A DNA stretch of 64,000 nt, taken from the NCBI GenBank assembly GCA_947474705.1, contig CANJJS010000006.1:1-64000 (forward strand), written 5' to 3'. The stretch comes from Acetobacteraceae bacterium (GTDB taxonomy: Bacteria > Pseudomonadota > Alphaproteobacteria > Acetobacterales > Acetobacteraceae). The translations under genes and the position numbers were made by a program. The notes beneath the pieces are model-generated. The model saw only the letters and a list, made by a program, of their open reading frames with translations. It did not search any database and was not told where the DNA came from. This document shows, one piece after another, positions 19,649 through 27,920 of the stretch. How positions within the stretch are numbered: the first letter of the stretch is position 1; every line of letters begins with the position of its first letter.

Positions 19649-19754
19649 ACCGCGTCTGTAACCGGCGCGATCCGTAACCGGACTGACGGAATTCCCCATG
19701 TAGCCTGGCACCGCCGCCCAAATTTTCCGGGCGCCGGGAGCATGGGTCGGAACA

Positions 19755-20588
19755 ATGCCGGACACGATGGAACGATTGTCGCGCGTTTCCGCGGCCTGGC
19801 GGGGCGCGTGCCCGGCGTGCCGGGCGCCGGAGGCGGGGACGGGCGAATACCGGGATTGCATGGGTTGTGGCTCGGTCTGGGTGCCATCGCGGCGCGATTA
19901 CCGTTACGACGACGAATATCCGGCGTTTCGCGGCCACCACGACGACGCCATCGCCGCCTGCAAAATAAAAACATTCGAACGCTGGCAACGCCGCCTCGAA
20001 ACACCGCTCGCCGGGAAGAACGTACTGGAAGTGGGCTTCGGCGGCGGCGCCACGCTGGCCTGGATGCGCGATCGGGGCGCGACGGTGTCCGGCGTGGAAC
20101 CAGTCGCCGCCAATCGCGCCGCCGCCGCCGCGCTTGGCGTGCCGCCCGCGCGAATCGCCGCCCGCCTGGACGACATCGCCGGCGAAGACTTCGATCTTGT
20201 CTTCTACCTTGATTCTTTCGAGCATGAAACGGAACCGTCCCGCCACCTGGAAAAACTGAACCGCCTGACACGGCCGGGCGCGCGCGCGCTGCTGGTCCTC
20301 CCGGTCGCCGATTGCCTGTCCCGCCGCGTCATGGGCCGCTGGTGGCCCCACGACATCCGCGATCACTGGGTCTTTTATTCCACCCTGGGCCTCACACGCC
20401 TCTGGGACCACCATGGCTGGTCGCTGGAATCGACATTTCATCCAAGTAAATATATCAGCGGCCTGACCATCGCCCGCCACGTCGAACTCAAGACCCGCGT
20501 GCCACTGCCCGCCGCGCCGCTGCGTTCGACCGCCATTTGGCTGAATTTCGGCGAGCGCGGCCTGATCTTCCAGAAAACCGCCGAATGA
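19755..20588 (+). CDS. SAM methyltransferase with N-terminal zinc ribbon
   Basis: 277 residues. Two CxxC pairs (Cys19/Cys22 and Cys35/Cys38) form a probable zinc ribbon before the methyltransferase core. Motif I is VLEVGFGGGATL near 96-107, followed by VSGVEPVAANR. The layout resembles Methyltransf_23-type enzymes found in polysaccharide clusters. First gene of a six-gene plus-strand operon; its stop overlaps the next ATG by 4 bases. The likely target is a sugar or lipid intermediate of a surface glycan, inferred from the neighbours only. Confidence 0.85.
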   Translation: MPDTMERLSRVSAAWRGACPACRAPEAGTGEYRDCMGCGSVWVPSRRDYRYDDEYPAFRGHHDDAIAACKIKTFERWQRRLETPLAGKNVLEVGFGGGATLAWMRDRGATVSGVEPVAANRAAAAALGVPPARIAARLDDIAGEDFDLVFYLDSFEHETEPSRHLEKLNRLTRPGARALLVLPVADCLSRRVMGRWWPHDIRDHWVFYSTLGLTRLWDHHGWSLESTFHPSKYISGLTIARHVELKTRVPLPAAPLRSTAIWLNFGERGLIFQKTAE

Positions 20589-21793
20589 CCCTCCAAACCA
20601 AGCGTCGCGTCGACTACTGGGCTGGCGGCCTGCTGCTGGCCCTGCTGTTCCCGCTGGTGCGGCTTCTGGGCCTGACGATGCGCCGCGACCATTCCACCGC
20701 GCAACGCAAGGGTTGCGCGGTCGTGAAACTGGTGGGCGCGGGCAGTTTGTTTCTCGCGATGCCGTCGATGCGAGAAATTCGCGCGCAATTCCCCGCCGGA
20801 CGCTTTCATCTCGTCGGCTCGCCCGCCGTCGTCCGCGTGGCACGGGAATTCGGCTGGTTCGACTCATATTGGGTCATCGACGATTCCTCCCTGCTCCGCC
20901 TGATCGTTTCCACCGCGACCGTGCTGTGGCGCATGGGACGGCACTGCGATCACGCGATCGATCTGGAAGTCCATTCCCGCTTCACGACCCTCTTGACCGT
21001 GCTGTCCACGGTGCGCAACCGCATCGGCTTCGTCGACGAAATCGTCTTCTGGCGGCGCGGCTTTTACACCCACATGACATTCTTCAACGTCCACGGCCCG
21101 GTTTATGTTTTCTACGACCTGCTGGCGAAATGGTTCGGCGTGGACACAGTCCCCGTCACCGCCTTCAATACCGGCTTCCGCCAACAGACCCTGGCCGCGC
21201 CCATGCCCGAAGGCATTTCGCCACGCGCGCCCTTCGTCGCCATCGGCCACGCCTGCTCCGACCTCAGCCGCGAACGCCAGCTTCGGCCCGAAGAGTGGAA
21301 ACGCCTGCTTCACCCCGTGTTACTCGCCGGACACGAAATCGTGCTTCTGGGTGGACCCGGAGACGCCGGCGCGGCGGACGCGATCGTCGCGGCGCTGGGA
21401 CGCGGCACCAATCTCTGCGGACGCCTGTCCGTCGTGCAATCCGCGCAAATCGTCGCGCGCGCGTCGGCCTATTATGGGATCGACTCCATGCTGCTGCATT
21501 TGGCGCGCGCGCAGTCCGTGCCGGTGGTCGCGGCCTTCGGACCGACCGACCCCGGCGTTCTGCTGCGCCCATTGGGCGGACGGGAACGCGTCGGCTTCGC
21601 GAAACTGCCCTGTGCGCCCTGCATCCATGTCAACGAAACCCCGCCCTGCCAGGGCCGCCGCACCTGCATGGCGCTGGCGCTGGACAGTCTGCTGTCTCCC
21701 CCGGACCAGGCCCAGGCCTCCGTGCCGCCGGTGGGCTGGGACGTCGACCCCGGCGCGTCCCGGGTGCGAGAGATTTCCGTCGCCTGTTCCTGA
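20585..21793 (+). CDS. glycosyltransferase family 9 (heptosyltransferase-like)
   Basis: 402 residues. GT9 enzymes transfer heptose or a related sugar from a nucleotide donor to the lipopolysaccharide core at the inner face of the membrane. The first domain contains GCAVVKLVGAGSLFLAMPSMREI, the GT9 start after a hydrophobic segment (20-37) that may anchor it. The second domain has EIVLLGGPGDAGAADAIVAALG and the donor-site region YYGIDSMLLHLARAQSVPVVAAFGPTDP, written here only as YYGIDSMLLHLA followed by FGPTDP. Its start shares ATGA with the preceding stop. Acceptor and sugar are unknown. Confidence 0.85.
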   Translation: MTLQTKRRVDYWAGGLLLALLFPLVRLLGLTMRRDHSTAQRKGCAVVKLVGAGSLFLAMPSMREIRAQFPAGRFHLVGSPAVVRVAREFGWFDSYWVIDDSSLLRLIVSTATVLWRMGRHCDHAIDLEVHSRFTTLLTVLSTVRNRIGFVDEIVFWRRGFYTHMTFFNVHGPVYVFYDLLAKWFGVDTVPVTAFNTGFRQQTLAAPMPEGISPRAPFVAIGHACSDLSRERQLRPEEWKRLLHPVLLAGHEIVLLGGPGDAGAADAIVAALGRGTNLCGRLSVVQSAQIVARASAYYGIDSMLLHLARAQSVPVVAAFGPTDPGVLLRPLGGRERVGFAKLPCAPCIHVNETPPCQGRRTCMALALDSLLSPPDQAQASVPPVGWDVDPGASRVREISVACS

Positions 21794-21845
21794 CCGCCAA
21801 ACGATCGAAACCCGCGCGTAGCGGCCAGCCCCTTATATCGGCGCC

Positions 21846-23177
21846 ATGCCAGAACCTATCCGTGGACGCGCCCATGCCTTCCTGTTCGTGCTGCTGTGCG
21901 GCGCCGGACTCTTCTGGTCCCTGGCCGGGATTGTTGGGGCGGGCAACGAACTGTCCAACGTCGACCGTTACTCCGAAGCCAACGCCTTGCGCGAGGTCCG
22001 CAATTTCCTGGAACACGGCCTGACGCGCCATGCCGGACTCGGAAATGTCGTTTACCCCGGCCTTTACCCCAATGACGGCTTCGCCCGCGAACCCGAGGTC
22101 GCCCGGCTGTCGGTGACGGAGGAAGGCGTCTACACGCATTATCCCCCCGGCCCCGAATATCTGCTTTACGCCGCCGCCAAACTTCTGGGCCCCGAACCGG
22201 TCTGGCGCCTGCGCCTGCTGCCTGTTGCCCTTGGTTGCGCGGCGCTTTTCTTCCTGGGGTTGTCCGTCCGCGCCCGCTTCGGCGATGCCGCCGCCTGGCT
22301 GACCATGGGCACTTTGGCCCTGACCCCCGCGGTGTCCGATGGCTTCGCCGGTCTGCACTACCAGGGCTACGCCACGGCGTTGACGATGGTCGAAATCGGC
22401 CTGACCCTGCGCGCCGGCTGCCCGGCCGCGTCCTTGGCCCCCTTCGCGCTTCTGGGCTTCGCGCAGGGCTGGCTGTCCTTCGACTACGCGTTCCTGGTCG
22501 CGCTCGTGCCACTGTCCCTGGAACTGTGCCTCCCATGCATCGACGCCGCCCATCGCCCGGACTGGCGCACCGCCTGGGCCCGCGCGATCCTCGCCGGGGC
22601 GGGCTTCGCCGCCGCGCACGGCCTGCATTTCCTCCAGGTCGCGGCCTATTGGGGGTCGTTCGAGGCCGCGTCGCGCGACTTCGGCGGCGCGGCCGCCCAT
22701 CGCGCCGCGGCCGGTGTCCCGGAAGCCGCCCTCGACCGCGTCTTCTTCAGTCTGGGCAATCTGAAACTCTATCTTTATGGTCTGCACCCGCTGAACACCG
22801 GCCTGTCTTTGCCTGAGGCCGAAACACCCGAAAACTGGTCCATGTTCCGCTTTCTGGGTTTGGCGCTCGGTCCCTGGTGGGTGGCCATCACCCTGGCCGC
22901 GATGCTCCGCGATGCCATCAGGCCAGGCCCGGATGCCCGAAAATTCCGAATGGACTGGTATCGCGCGAGCCTGACCTCTATCCTGACATCGTCGGTCTGG
23001 ATTCTGGCGATGGCGAATCACGCGGGCCATCACCGGCATTTCCTCTACCGCCATTTGTTTTTCGCGTTCTTTGTCGCGGTTCTGTTCGGCGCCGTCCGGC
23101 TCGCCCGCCAGTGGGAGAGGGCGCGGGCCGCCGGGCACCGTGGCCTGGCTTTCTCCTTTCTGGGCGGATATCGATGA
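21846..23177 (+). CDS. polytopic membrane protein, probable GT-C glycosyltransferase
   Basis: 443 residues with about 9-10 hydrophobic segments. The first external loop after TM1 has DRYSEANALREVRNFLEHG and then THYPPGPEYLLYAAAKLLG, which resembles the acidic first loop of GT-C (GT39/ArnT-like) transferases that use polyprenyl-phosphate sugars. I do not recognise a named family. It lies between a GT9 gene (52 bases upstream) and a methyltransferase whose ATG overlaps its stop by 4 bases, so a role in modifying an exported glycan or lipid is inferred. Confidence 0.7.
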   Translation: MPEPIRGRAHAFLFVLLCGAGLFWSLAGIVGAGNELSNVDRYSEANALREVRNFLEHGLTRHAGLGNVVYPGLYPNDGFAREPEVARLSVTEEGVYTHYPPGPEYLLYAAAKLLGPEPVWRLRLLPVALGCAALFFLGLSVRARFGDAAAWLTMGTLALTPAVSDGFAGLHYQGYATALTMVEIGLTLRAGCPAASLAPFALLGFAQGWLSFDYAFLVALVPLSLELCLPCIDAAHRPDWRTAWARAILAGAGFAAAHGLHFLQVAAYWGSFEAASRDFGGAAAHRAAAGVPEAALDRVFFSLGNLKLYLYGLHPLNTGLSLPEAETPENWSMFRFLGLALGPWWVAITLAAMLRDAIRPGPDARKFRMDWYRASLTSILTSSVWILAMANHAGHHRHFLYRHLFFAFFVAVLFGAVRLARQWERARAAGHRGLAFSFLGGYR

Positions 23178-23893
23178 CGCACCCACCCAAGGCCGAATTC
23201 GACGCCTACGCGGAGGGCTACGATTCCGGCATGAACGCCCCGCTGAAAGGGCTGGCCGGCGCGGGACCCGACGACTTCATCGCCGTGAAACTCCGCTGGC
23301 TGCTGCGCTGGTGGCCGGATCTGGCCACCCGATCCGATCTGTCGATCCTGGATTACGGCTGCGGCGCCGGGACGCTGATGCGGCTGATGCGAAACGCCGG
23401 CATTCCCGGCGCGATGACCGGCACCGATATTTCCACCGGGATGCTGCGCGAAGCCGCGCGCGCCTGGCCCAGCGGCACGCCCCAGCCGGCGTTACACGCC
23501 CAGAATGGCGCCGAAACCGGCCTCCCCGGCGCGGCCTTCGATCTCGCCGTCATCAGCGCGGTCCTGCACCACGTCCCCCTCGACGCCCGCGCGGCGGTCT
23601 ACGCCGAATTGCGCCGCGTCCTGAAACCCGGCGGCCGTCTGGTGGTGTTCGAACATAACCCCTGGAACCCCGTCACCCGCTTCGTCGTCGCGCGCACCCC
23701 GATCGACGCCGACGCGATCCTGCTGCCACGGACGGAAGTGTCCGCGTCCCTCCGCGAAGGGGGATGGCGCGACATCCACGCCTCCGACCTCATGTTCCTC
23801 CCGCCACGCCTTGGCGCCGTCGCGACCGCGGTCGAGCGCGCGTTCTCCTGGCTGCCTCTGGGCGGACAATACGCGGTGACCGCGCGGGCATGA
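23174..23893 (+). CDS. class I SAM-dependent methyltransferase
   Basis: 239 residues of the Methyltransf_11/25 type. Motif I is ILDYGCGAGTLMRLM, followed by GTDISTGMLREAARAW, then FDLAVISAVLHHVPLDARA and VLKPGGRLVVFEHNPWNP, a typical layout for small-molecule or lipid methylases. ATG 23174 sits inside the preceding stop (ATGA), and its own stop overlaps the next ATG in the same way. Translation of the three genes is therefore probably coupled. The target is inferred to be a glycan or polyprenyl-linked intermediate. Confidence 0.85.
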   Translation: MTHPPKAEFDAYAEGYDSGMNAPLKGLAGAGPDDFIAVKLRWLLRWWPDLATRSDLSILDYGCGAGTLMRLMRNAGIPGAMTGTDISTGMLREAARAWPSGTPQPALHAQNGAETGLPGAAFDLAVISAVLHHVPLDARAAVYAELRRVLKPGGRLVVFEHNPWNPVTRFVVARTPIDADAILLPRTEVSASLREGGWRDIHASDLMFLPPRLGAVATAVERAFSWLPLGGQYAVTARA

Positions 23894-25455
23894 GCGGCCG
23901 TGGCCTGACCGCGCGGGAGGTTCCGCCAGGCGGAGCGCCGTTCTTCGGCGCACCGTTCAACGCCTTCGCGCTTTCGTCCGGCGGGCGCATCGACTTCGCC
24001 TGCGCCGCGTTGCTGGCCGTCCTGACTGTCGCGATGCTCCTGCCGGGCATTCTGACACTGCCGATGGAGTTGTGGGACGAAAGCCGCAACGCCATCGGCG
24101 CATGGGAAATGGCGGCGAGCGGGGACTGGATCGTCACGCGGTTCGATGGCCAACCGGACCTCTGGAGCACGAAACCGCCGCTGCTGATCTGGGCGATCGC
24201 GGCGTTCATGCGCGCCGGGCTGGACCCGTTGCTGGCGACACGTTTGCCGTCGTTGCTGGCCACGATTGGCGGCGTGACCGGGATTTATTGGGCTTGCGGC
24301 ACCCTGGCGCGCGACCGTCTCGCGGGTCTTCTGGGCGGATTGTTCGCGCTGTGCTCGGTCTTGTATATCGGCGATCACGCCGGACGCACCGGCGACTTCG
24401 ACGCCCCGCTGGCCCTGTTCACCCTGGGCTTTGTCCTGTGTACCGGCCAGTATATCGACGCGGAAACCGGCCGGGGCGGACACTGGATCGCCGCGGGCGC
24501 GGGCCTGTTCGCTCTCGCCGCCTTGACCAAAGGCGTCGCCGCCGGGTTCGCGGTGCCCGGCCTCCTCGCTTATGCCATCGCGCGCGGGCGTCTGGTCGCG
24601 ATCTTGCGCGACTGGCGTCTTTGGGCGTCGGCGATTGCCGCCTGCGCGGTCCTCGCGCTGTGGTGCGCGATTCGGGAACAGGCCGCGCCAGGTTTCTTCG
24701 CCGCGATGTGGGCGAACGACGTGGGGGGGCGCGTAACGATCGCCCAGGACGATCACGAGGAGGGATGGTACTTTTATGCGATGGTGCTGGCACAGGCGGC
24801 GGAACCGATTGTGCTGCTGCTGCCCGCCTTGTTCGTGGTCCGGAAGGACCCGGATCCCACCCGCCGGCGCCTGTGCCTGCTGACTGGCCTCGCGGCGGCC
24901 TCCATCCTTCTTACGATCACCTGCGCGCGCACCAAACTTTATTGGTATGCCGTGCCCATGGTGCCGCTGCTCGCGATCGCCACCGCCATCGCCCTCACGA
25001 CGGTGTCGCGCACCTATGGTTCGCCGATCAAAAGCGCCGGTCTGCTGCGTCCGATCGCTTTCCTGCTGCTGATGACCTTCTGGTACCAAAACATCCGCGC
25101 CCCCGCCGCGGACAGCCCCTATGCGCCGGATCAGGTCTGGTACGGTCCGTTCCTGGCGGAATTGCGCGCGAGGACGAAACTTGACGGCGCCATCGTCGTC
25201 GATGGCGGGATGGGAAACGCGGCGGGGTTCGTCAATTACAACCCGATCGCCATGTTCCACACCGCCACAGCCACGCGGTTTGGCGAGCATATCCGTCTGG
25301 CCACCCCATCCGCCGCAATCGTCCCCGGGACAACCGTCGTCACCTGCGATCCCGCCGAGCGAGACAAATTCCGCGCCGATCCCACCTTCGCGACGATCCA
25401 CGCCAATGCGAGATGCCTCGCCGGATCGTTCCGTTTCACGACGCCGGCGAGGTAG
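23890..25455 (+). CDS. GT39/ArnT-family membrane glycosyltransferase
   Basis: 521 residues with an N-terminal cytoplasmic tail and about 11-12 predicted membrane segments. The first periplasmic loop has the ArnT-like pattern ELWDESRNAIGAWEMAASGD, then STKPPLLIW, matching the DE-R and KPP motifs of transferases that use undecaprenyl-phosphate sugars to decorate lipid A or glycans in the periplasm. The preceding stop overlaps its ATG, and the GT2 gene starts 6 bases after its stop. The pairing of a polyprenyl-phosphate glycosyltransferase (GT2) with an ArnT-like enzyme supports a lipid A or glycan modification route. The sugar is unknown. Confidence 0.85.
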   Translation: MSGRGLTAREVPPGGAPFFGAPFNAFALSSGGRIDFACAALLAVLTVAMLLPGILTLPMELWDESRNAIGAWEMAASGDWIVTRFDGQPDLWSTKPPLLIWAIAAFMRAGLDPLLATRLPSLLATIGGVTGIYWACGTLARDRLAGLLGGLFALCSVLYIGDHAGRTGDFDAPLALFTLGFVLCTGQYIDAETGRGGHWIAAGAGLFALAALTKGVAAGFAVPGLLAYAIARGRLVAILRDWRLWASAIAACAVLALWCAIREQAAPGFFAAMWANDVGGRVTIAQDDHEEGWYFYAMVLAQAAEPIVLLLPALFVVRKDPDPTRRRLCLLTGLAAASILLTITCARTKLYWYAVPMVPLLAIATAIALTTVSRTYGSPIKSAGLLRPIAFLLLMTFWYQNIRAPAADSPYAPDQVWYGPFLAELRARTKLDGAIVVDGGMGNAAGFVNYNPIAMFHTATATRFGEHIRLATPSAAIVPGTTVVTCDPAERDKFRADPTFATIHANARCLAGSFRFTTPAR

Positions 25456-25461
25456 CCCACG

Positions 25462-26403
25462 ATGTTCCTGTCCGTTGTCGCGCCCTGCTTTAACGAAGCC
25501 GCCGGTCTCGCCGAGTTTCACCGGCGGGTGTCCGCTGCCTGCGGCGGCCTCGCCTCCTGGGAACTCATCCTCGTTAACGACGGTTCGACCGATGCCACCT
25601 GGGATGGCATGACCGGTCTCGCCCGCCGCGATCCCCACGTGGTCTGTGTCAATCTCGCCAGGAACTACGGACACCAGATCGCCCTGACCGCCGGACTGCG
25701 CCATTGTCAGGGCGAATATATCCTGATTTTGGACGCGGACCTGCAGGATCCCCCGGAACTCCTGGACGACATGTTGCGGCTGATGCGCGAACAAGACGCC
25801 GATGTCGTCTATGGCCAGCGCCGCGCGCGCACCGGCGAAACCTGGTTCAAAACCCAGACCGCCTCGCTGTTCTACCGCCTGATGCGCCGCCTCGTGGATA
25901 TCGAAATACCCCTGGATACCGGCGACTTCCGCCTGATGAACCGGCGCACCGCCGCCGTGTTGAACGACATGCCGGAACAACACCGCTTCATCCGCGGCAT
26001 GGTGAGCTGGATCGGCCTGAAACAATTGCCGATTCTTTACGACCGGGACGCGCGTCACGCGGGCGAAACAAATTATCCACTGCACAAAATGATCCGCCTC
26101 GCGCTGGACGCGATCACCGGATTTTCGGTGATCCCCCTGCGCCTCGCCTCCATGACCGGCACCGCGATCGGCGGGATCGGCCTGCTGCTGCTGATCTATA
26201 CGATCGGCGGGTGGATGACCGGACGCGTCGTGGAAGGCTGGACCAGCCTGATGATCGTCATGCTGATTCTGGGCGGCGCGCAATTGTTGCTGCTTGGGAT
26301 CTTCGGCGAATATCTCGGGCGGCTCTATCTGGAATCGAAGCGGCGGCCGCTGTTCGTGGTCGATCGCGTCGTGACCGGCCAAACCCTGCCGCGAGACCCT
26401 TGA
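25462..26403 (+). CDS. GT2 polyprenyl-phosphate glycosyltransferase (ArnC/GtrB/DPM1-like)
   Basis: 313 residues. Should load a sugar onto undecaprenyl phosphate at the inner membrane. The GT-A domain (1-220) begins LSVVAPCFNEAAGLAEF and holds the metal motif LDADLQDPPELL. Two C-terminal transmembrane helices (about 230-255 and 262-285) and the LESKRRPLF tail are typical of the GtrB/ArnC branch. It likely supplies the donor for the GT-C enzyme just upstream. It is last in the glycan operon; the next gene starts 69 bases on. Confidence 0.9.
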   Translation: MFLSVVAPCFNEAAGLAEFHRRVSAACGGLASWELILVNDGSTDATWDGMTGLARRDPHVVCVNLARNYGHQIALTAGLRHCQGEYILILDADLQDPPELLDDMLRLMREQDADVVYGQRRARTGETWFKTQTASLFYRLMRRLVDIEIPLDTGDFRLMNRRTAAVLNDMPEQHRFIRGMVSWIGLKQLPILYDRDARHAGETNYPLHKMIRLALDAITGFSVIPLRLASMTGTAIGGIGLLLLIYTIGGWMTGRVVEGWTSLMIVMLILGGAQLLLLGIFGEYLGRLYLESKRRPLFVVDRVVTGQTLPRDP

Positions 26404-26472
26404 CACGGCGCCCATCCTGTCGCGCAGTCTCCGCCGGGACGACGCTCCAGAGCCAACAAAAGGACACCGGCG

Positions 26473-27675
26473 ATGAAATTCGGAATCTTCTATGAACTGC
26501 AATTGCCGCGGCCCTGGGGGGCCGACGACGAACGGCAATTGTTCCAGAACGCGCTAAGCCAGGTCGAACTCGCCGACAAGCTGGGCTACGATTACGCCTG
26601 GGAAGTCGAACATCACTTCCTGGAAGAATACTCGCACTCGCCCTCGCCGGAAGTCTTCCTTGGCGCCGCCAGCCAGCGCACCAAAAACATCCGCCTTGGC
26701 CACGGCATCGTGCAACTGACCACCAACCCGCCGCAACGCGTCGCGGAACGGATCGCCTGTCTCGATCTCGTGTCCAACGGCCGCGTCGAATTCGGCACCG
26801 GCGAGTCCGGGTCCATCACCGAACTCGGCGCCTTCGACCGGAGCATGGAAACGAAACGCGAGATCTGGGAAGACGCGCTCCGCTGCATCATCCCGATGTT
26901 CGAGGACAAAGGCGTCGAACTGAACACGAAATGGCACAAGATGCCGCTTCGTAACGTGCTGCCGAAACCCGTGCAAAAACCTCACCCGCCGCTGTGGGTC
27001 GCCTGCTCCCAACTCGAAACCCTGGAAATGGCGGGACGCCGGGGCATCGGCGCGCTTGGCTTCCAGTTCCTTTCCGCCGACGCCGCTTTCGCCTGGGTTC
27101 ACGCCTACTACAACGCTTTCACCAAGCGGCAAGAAAAGCTGTGCGATTATCAGACCAATCCGAACATCGCGCTGGTGTCCTACTTCATGTGCGCGAAAAC
27201 GGACGAAGAAGCCCGTAAACGCGCGGAAGGCGCCACTTTCTTTCAGTTCGCGTTGCGGTATTTCGGCTCGTCCTCGGGACGCAAACGGCCCGACCCCTAC
27301 ACCGTGAATATCTGGGACGAGTACAACAAGTGGAAAGCCGCCAACCCCGACGCCGCCGCCCGCGCGCTGGCCGGCGGACTGATCGGCTCGCCCGATACCA
27401 TCCGGCGTAAACTGCGGCGCTTCAAATCGTCGAACATCGACCAGGTGATTCTGCTTAATCAGGCGGGCCGCAACACGCACGAACATATCTGCGAAAGCCT
27501 GGAACTGTTCGCGAACGAGGTCATGCCGGAATTCCACGCCGACGAACCCGCGCACCAGGAATGGAAACAAAAAGTCCTGGCCGGCGAAATCCAACTGGAG
27601 GAAATCGACACCCAACCCTTCCGCGACCGCTTCGGTCCGAACTCGATCCAGCCGACGGCTCAAGCCGCGGAGTGA
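26473..27675 (+). CDS. LLM-class flavin-dependent oxidoreductase
   Basis: 400 residues of the bacterial luciferase-like TIM-barrel family, FMN-dependent monooxygenases. Visible blocks are MKFGIFYELQLPRPW, NIRLGHGIVQLTTNPPQRVAERIA, which is typical for the flavin-binding region, and GRVEFGTGESGS. The C-terminal half has LIGSPDTIRRKLRRF, a common LLM motif. The substrate cannot be told. It is preceded by an AAGGACACCGGCG spacer and followed within 10 bases by repeat copy C, which separates it from a convergent serine hydrolase gene. Confidence 0.88.
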   Translation: MKFGIFYELQLPRPWGADDERQLFQNALSQVELADKLGYDYAWEVEHHFLEEYSHSPSPEVFLGAASQRTKNIRLGHGIVQLTTNPPQRVAERIACLDLVSNGRVEFGTGESGSITELGAFDRSMETKREIWEDALRCIIPMFEDKGVELNTKWHKMPLRNVLPKPVQKPHPPLWVACSQLETLEMAGRRGIGALGFQFLSADAAFAWVHAYYNAFTKRQEKLCDYQTNPNIALVSYFMCAKTDEEARKRAEGATFFQFALRYFGSSSGRKRPDPYTVNIWDEYNKWKAANPDAAARALAGGLIGSPDTIRRKLRRFKSSNIDQVILLNQAGRNTHEHICESLELFANEVMPEFHADEPAHQEWKQKVLAGEIQLEEIDTQPFRDRFGPNSIQPTAQAAE

Positions 27676-27683
27676 GGGTGCGC

Positions 27684-27913
27684 CGGGGCTCTGCCCCGGA
27701 CCCCGCGAGGGCTCCGCCCTTCGAACCCGCCAGGGGAACGTCCCCTGGACCGCGATCGATTTTGGCCATGAATGAGAAAGGGCCTACTCGGACGTTGAAA
27801 CGTCTCGGTAGGCCCTTTCTCATTCATGGCCAAACCCCGGGGTTCCAAGGGCGAGCCCTTGGCGGGGTTCGAAGGGGCAGAGCCCCTCGCGGGGTCTGGG
27901 GCAGCGCCCCAGG
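27684..27913. repeat. modular palindromic repeat, copy C
   Basis: Sits between two convergent genes, ending 8 bases before the serine hydrolase stop. The central hairpin has perfect 26-bp arms, 27762-27787 and 27808-27833, beginning TTGGCCATGAATGAGAAAGG. The 20-base loop holds the inner palindrome GACGTTGAAACGTC. Left flank: GGGGCTCTGCCCC, GAGGGCTCCGCCCTT, CAGGGGAACGTCCCCTGG, then GCGATCGATTT as in copies A and E. Right flank: GGGCGAGCCC, GGGGCAGAGCCCC and GGGGCAGCGCCCC hairpins. It might serve as a bidirectional terminator here. Confidence 0.88.
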
Positions 27914-27920
27914 TGCCGCC

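Noticed and set aside
27684-27913. Treating the palindromic elements simply as Rho-independent terminators
   Set aside because: No T-runs follow the hairpins, copies occur between divergent genes (B) and within a same-strand set (A), and the flanks are shared modules; a terminator role may be secondary at convergent sites.
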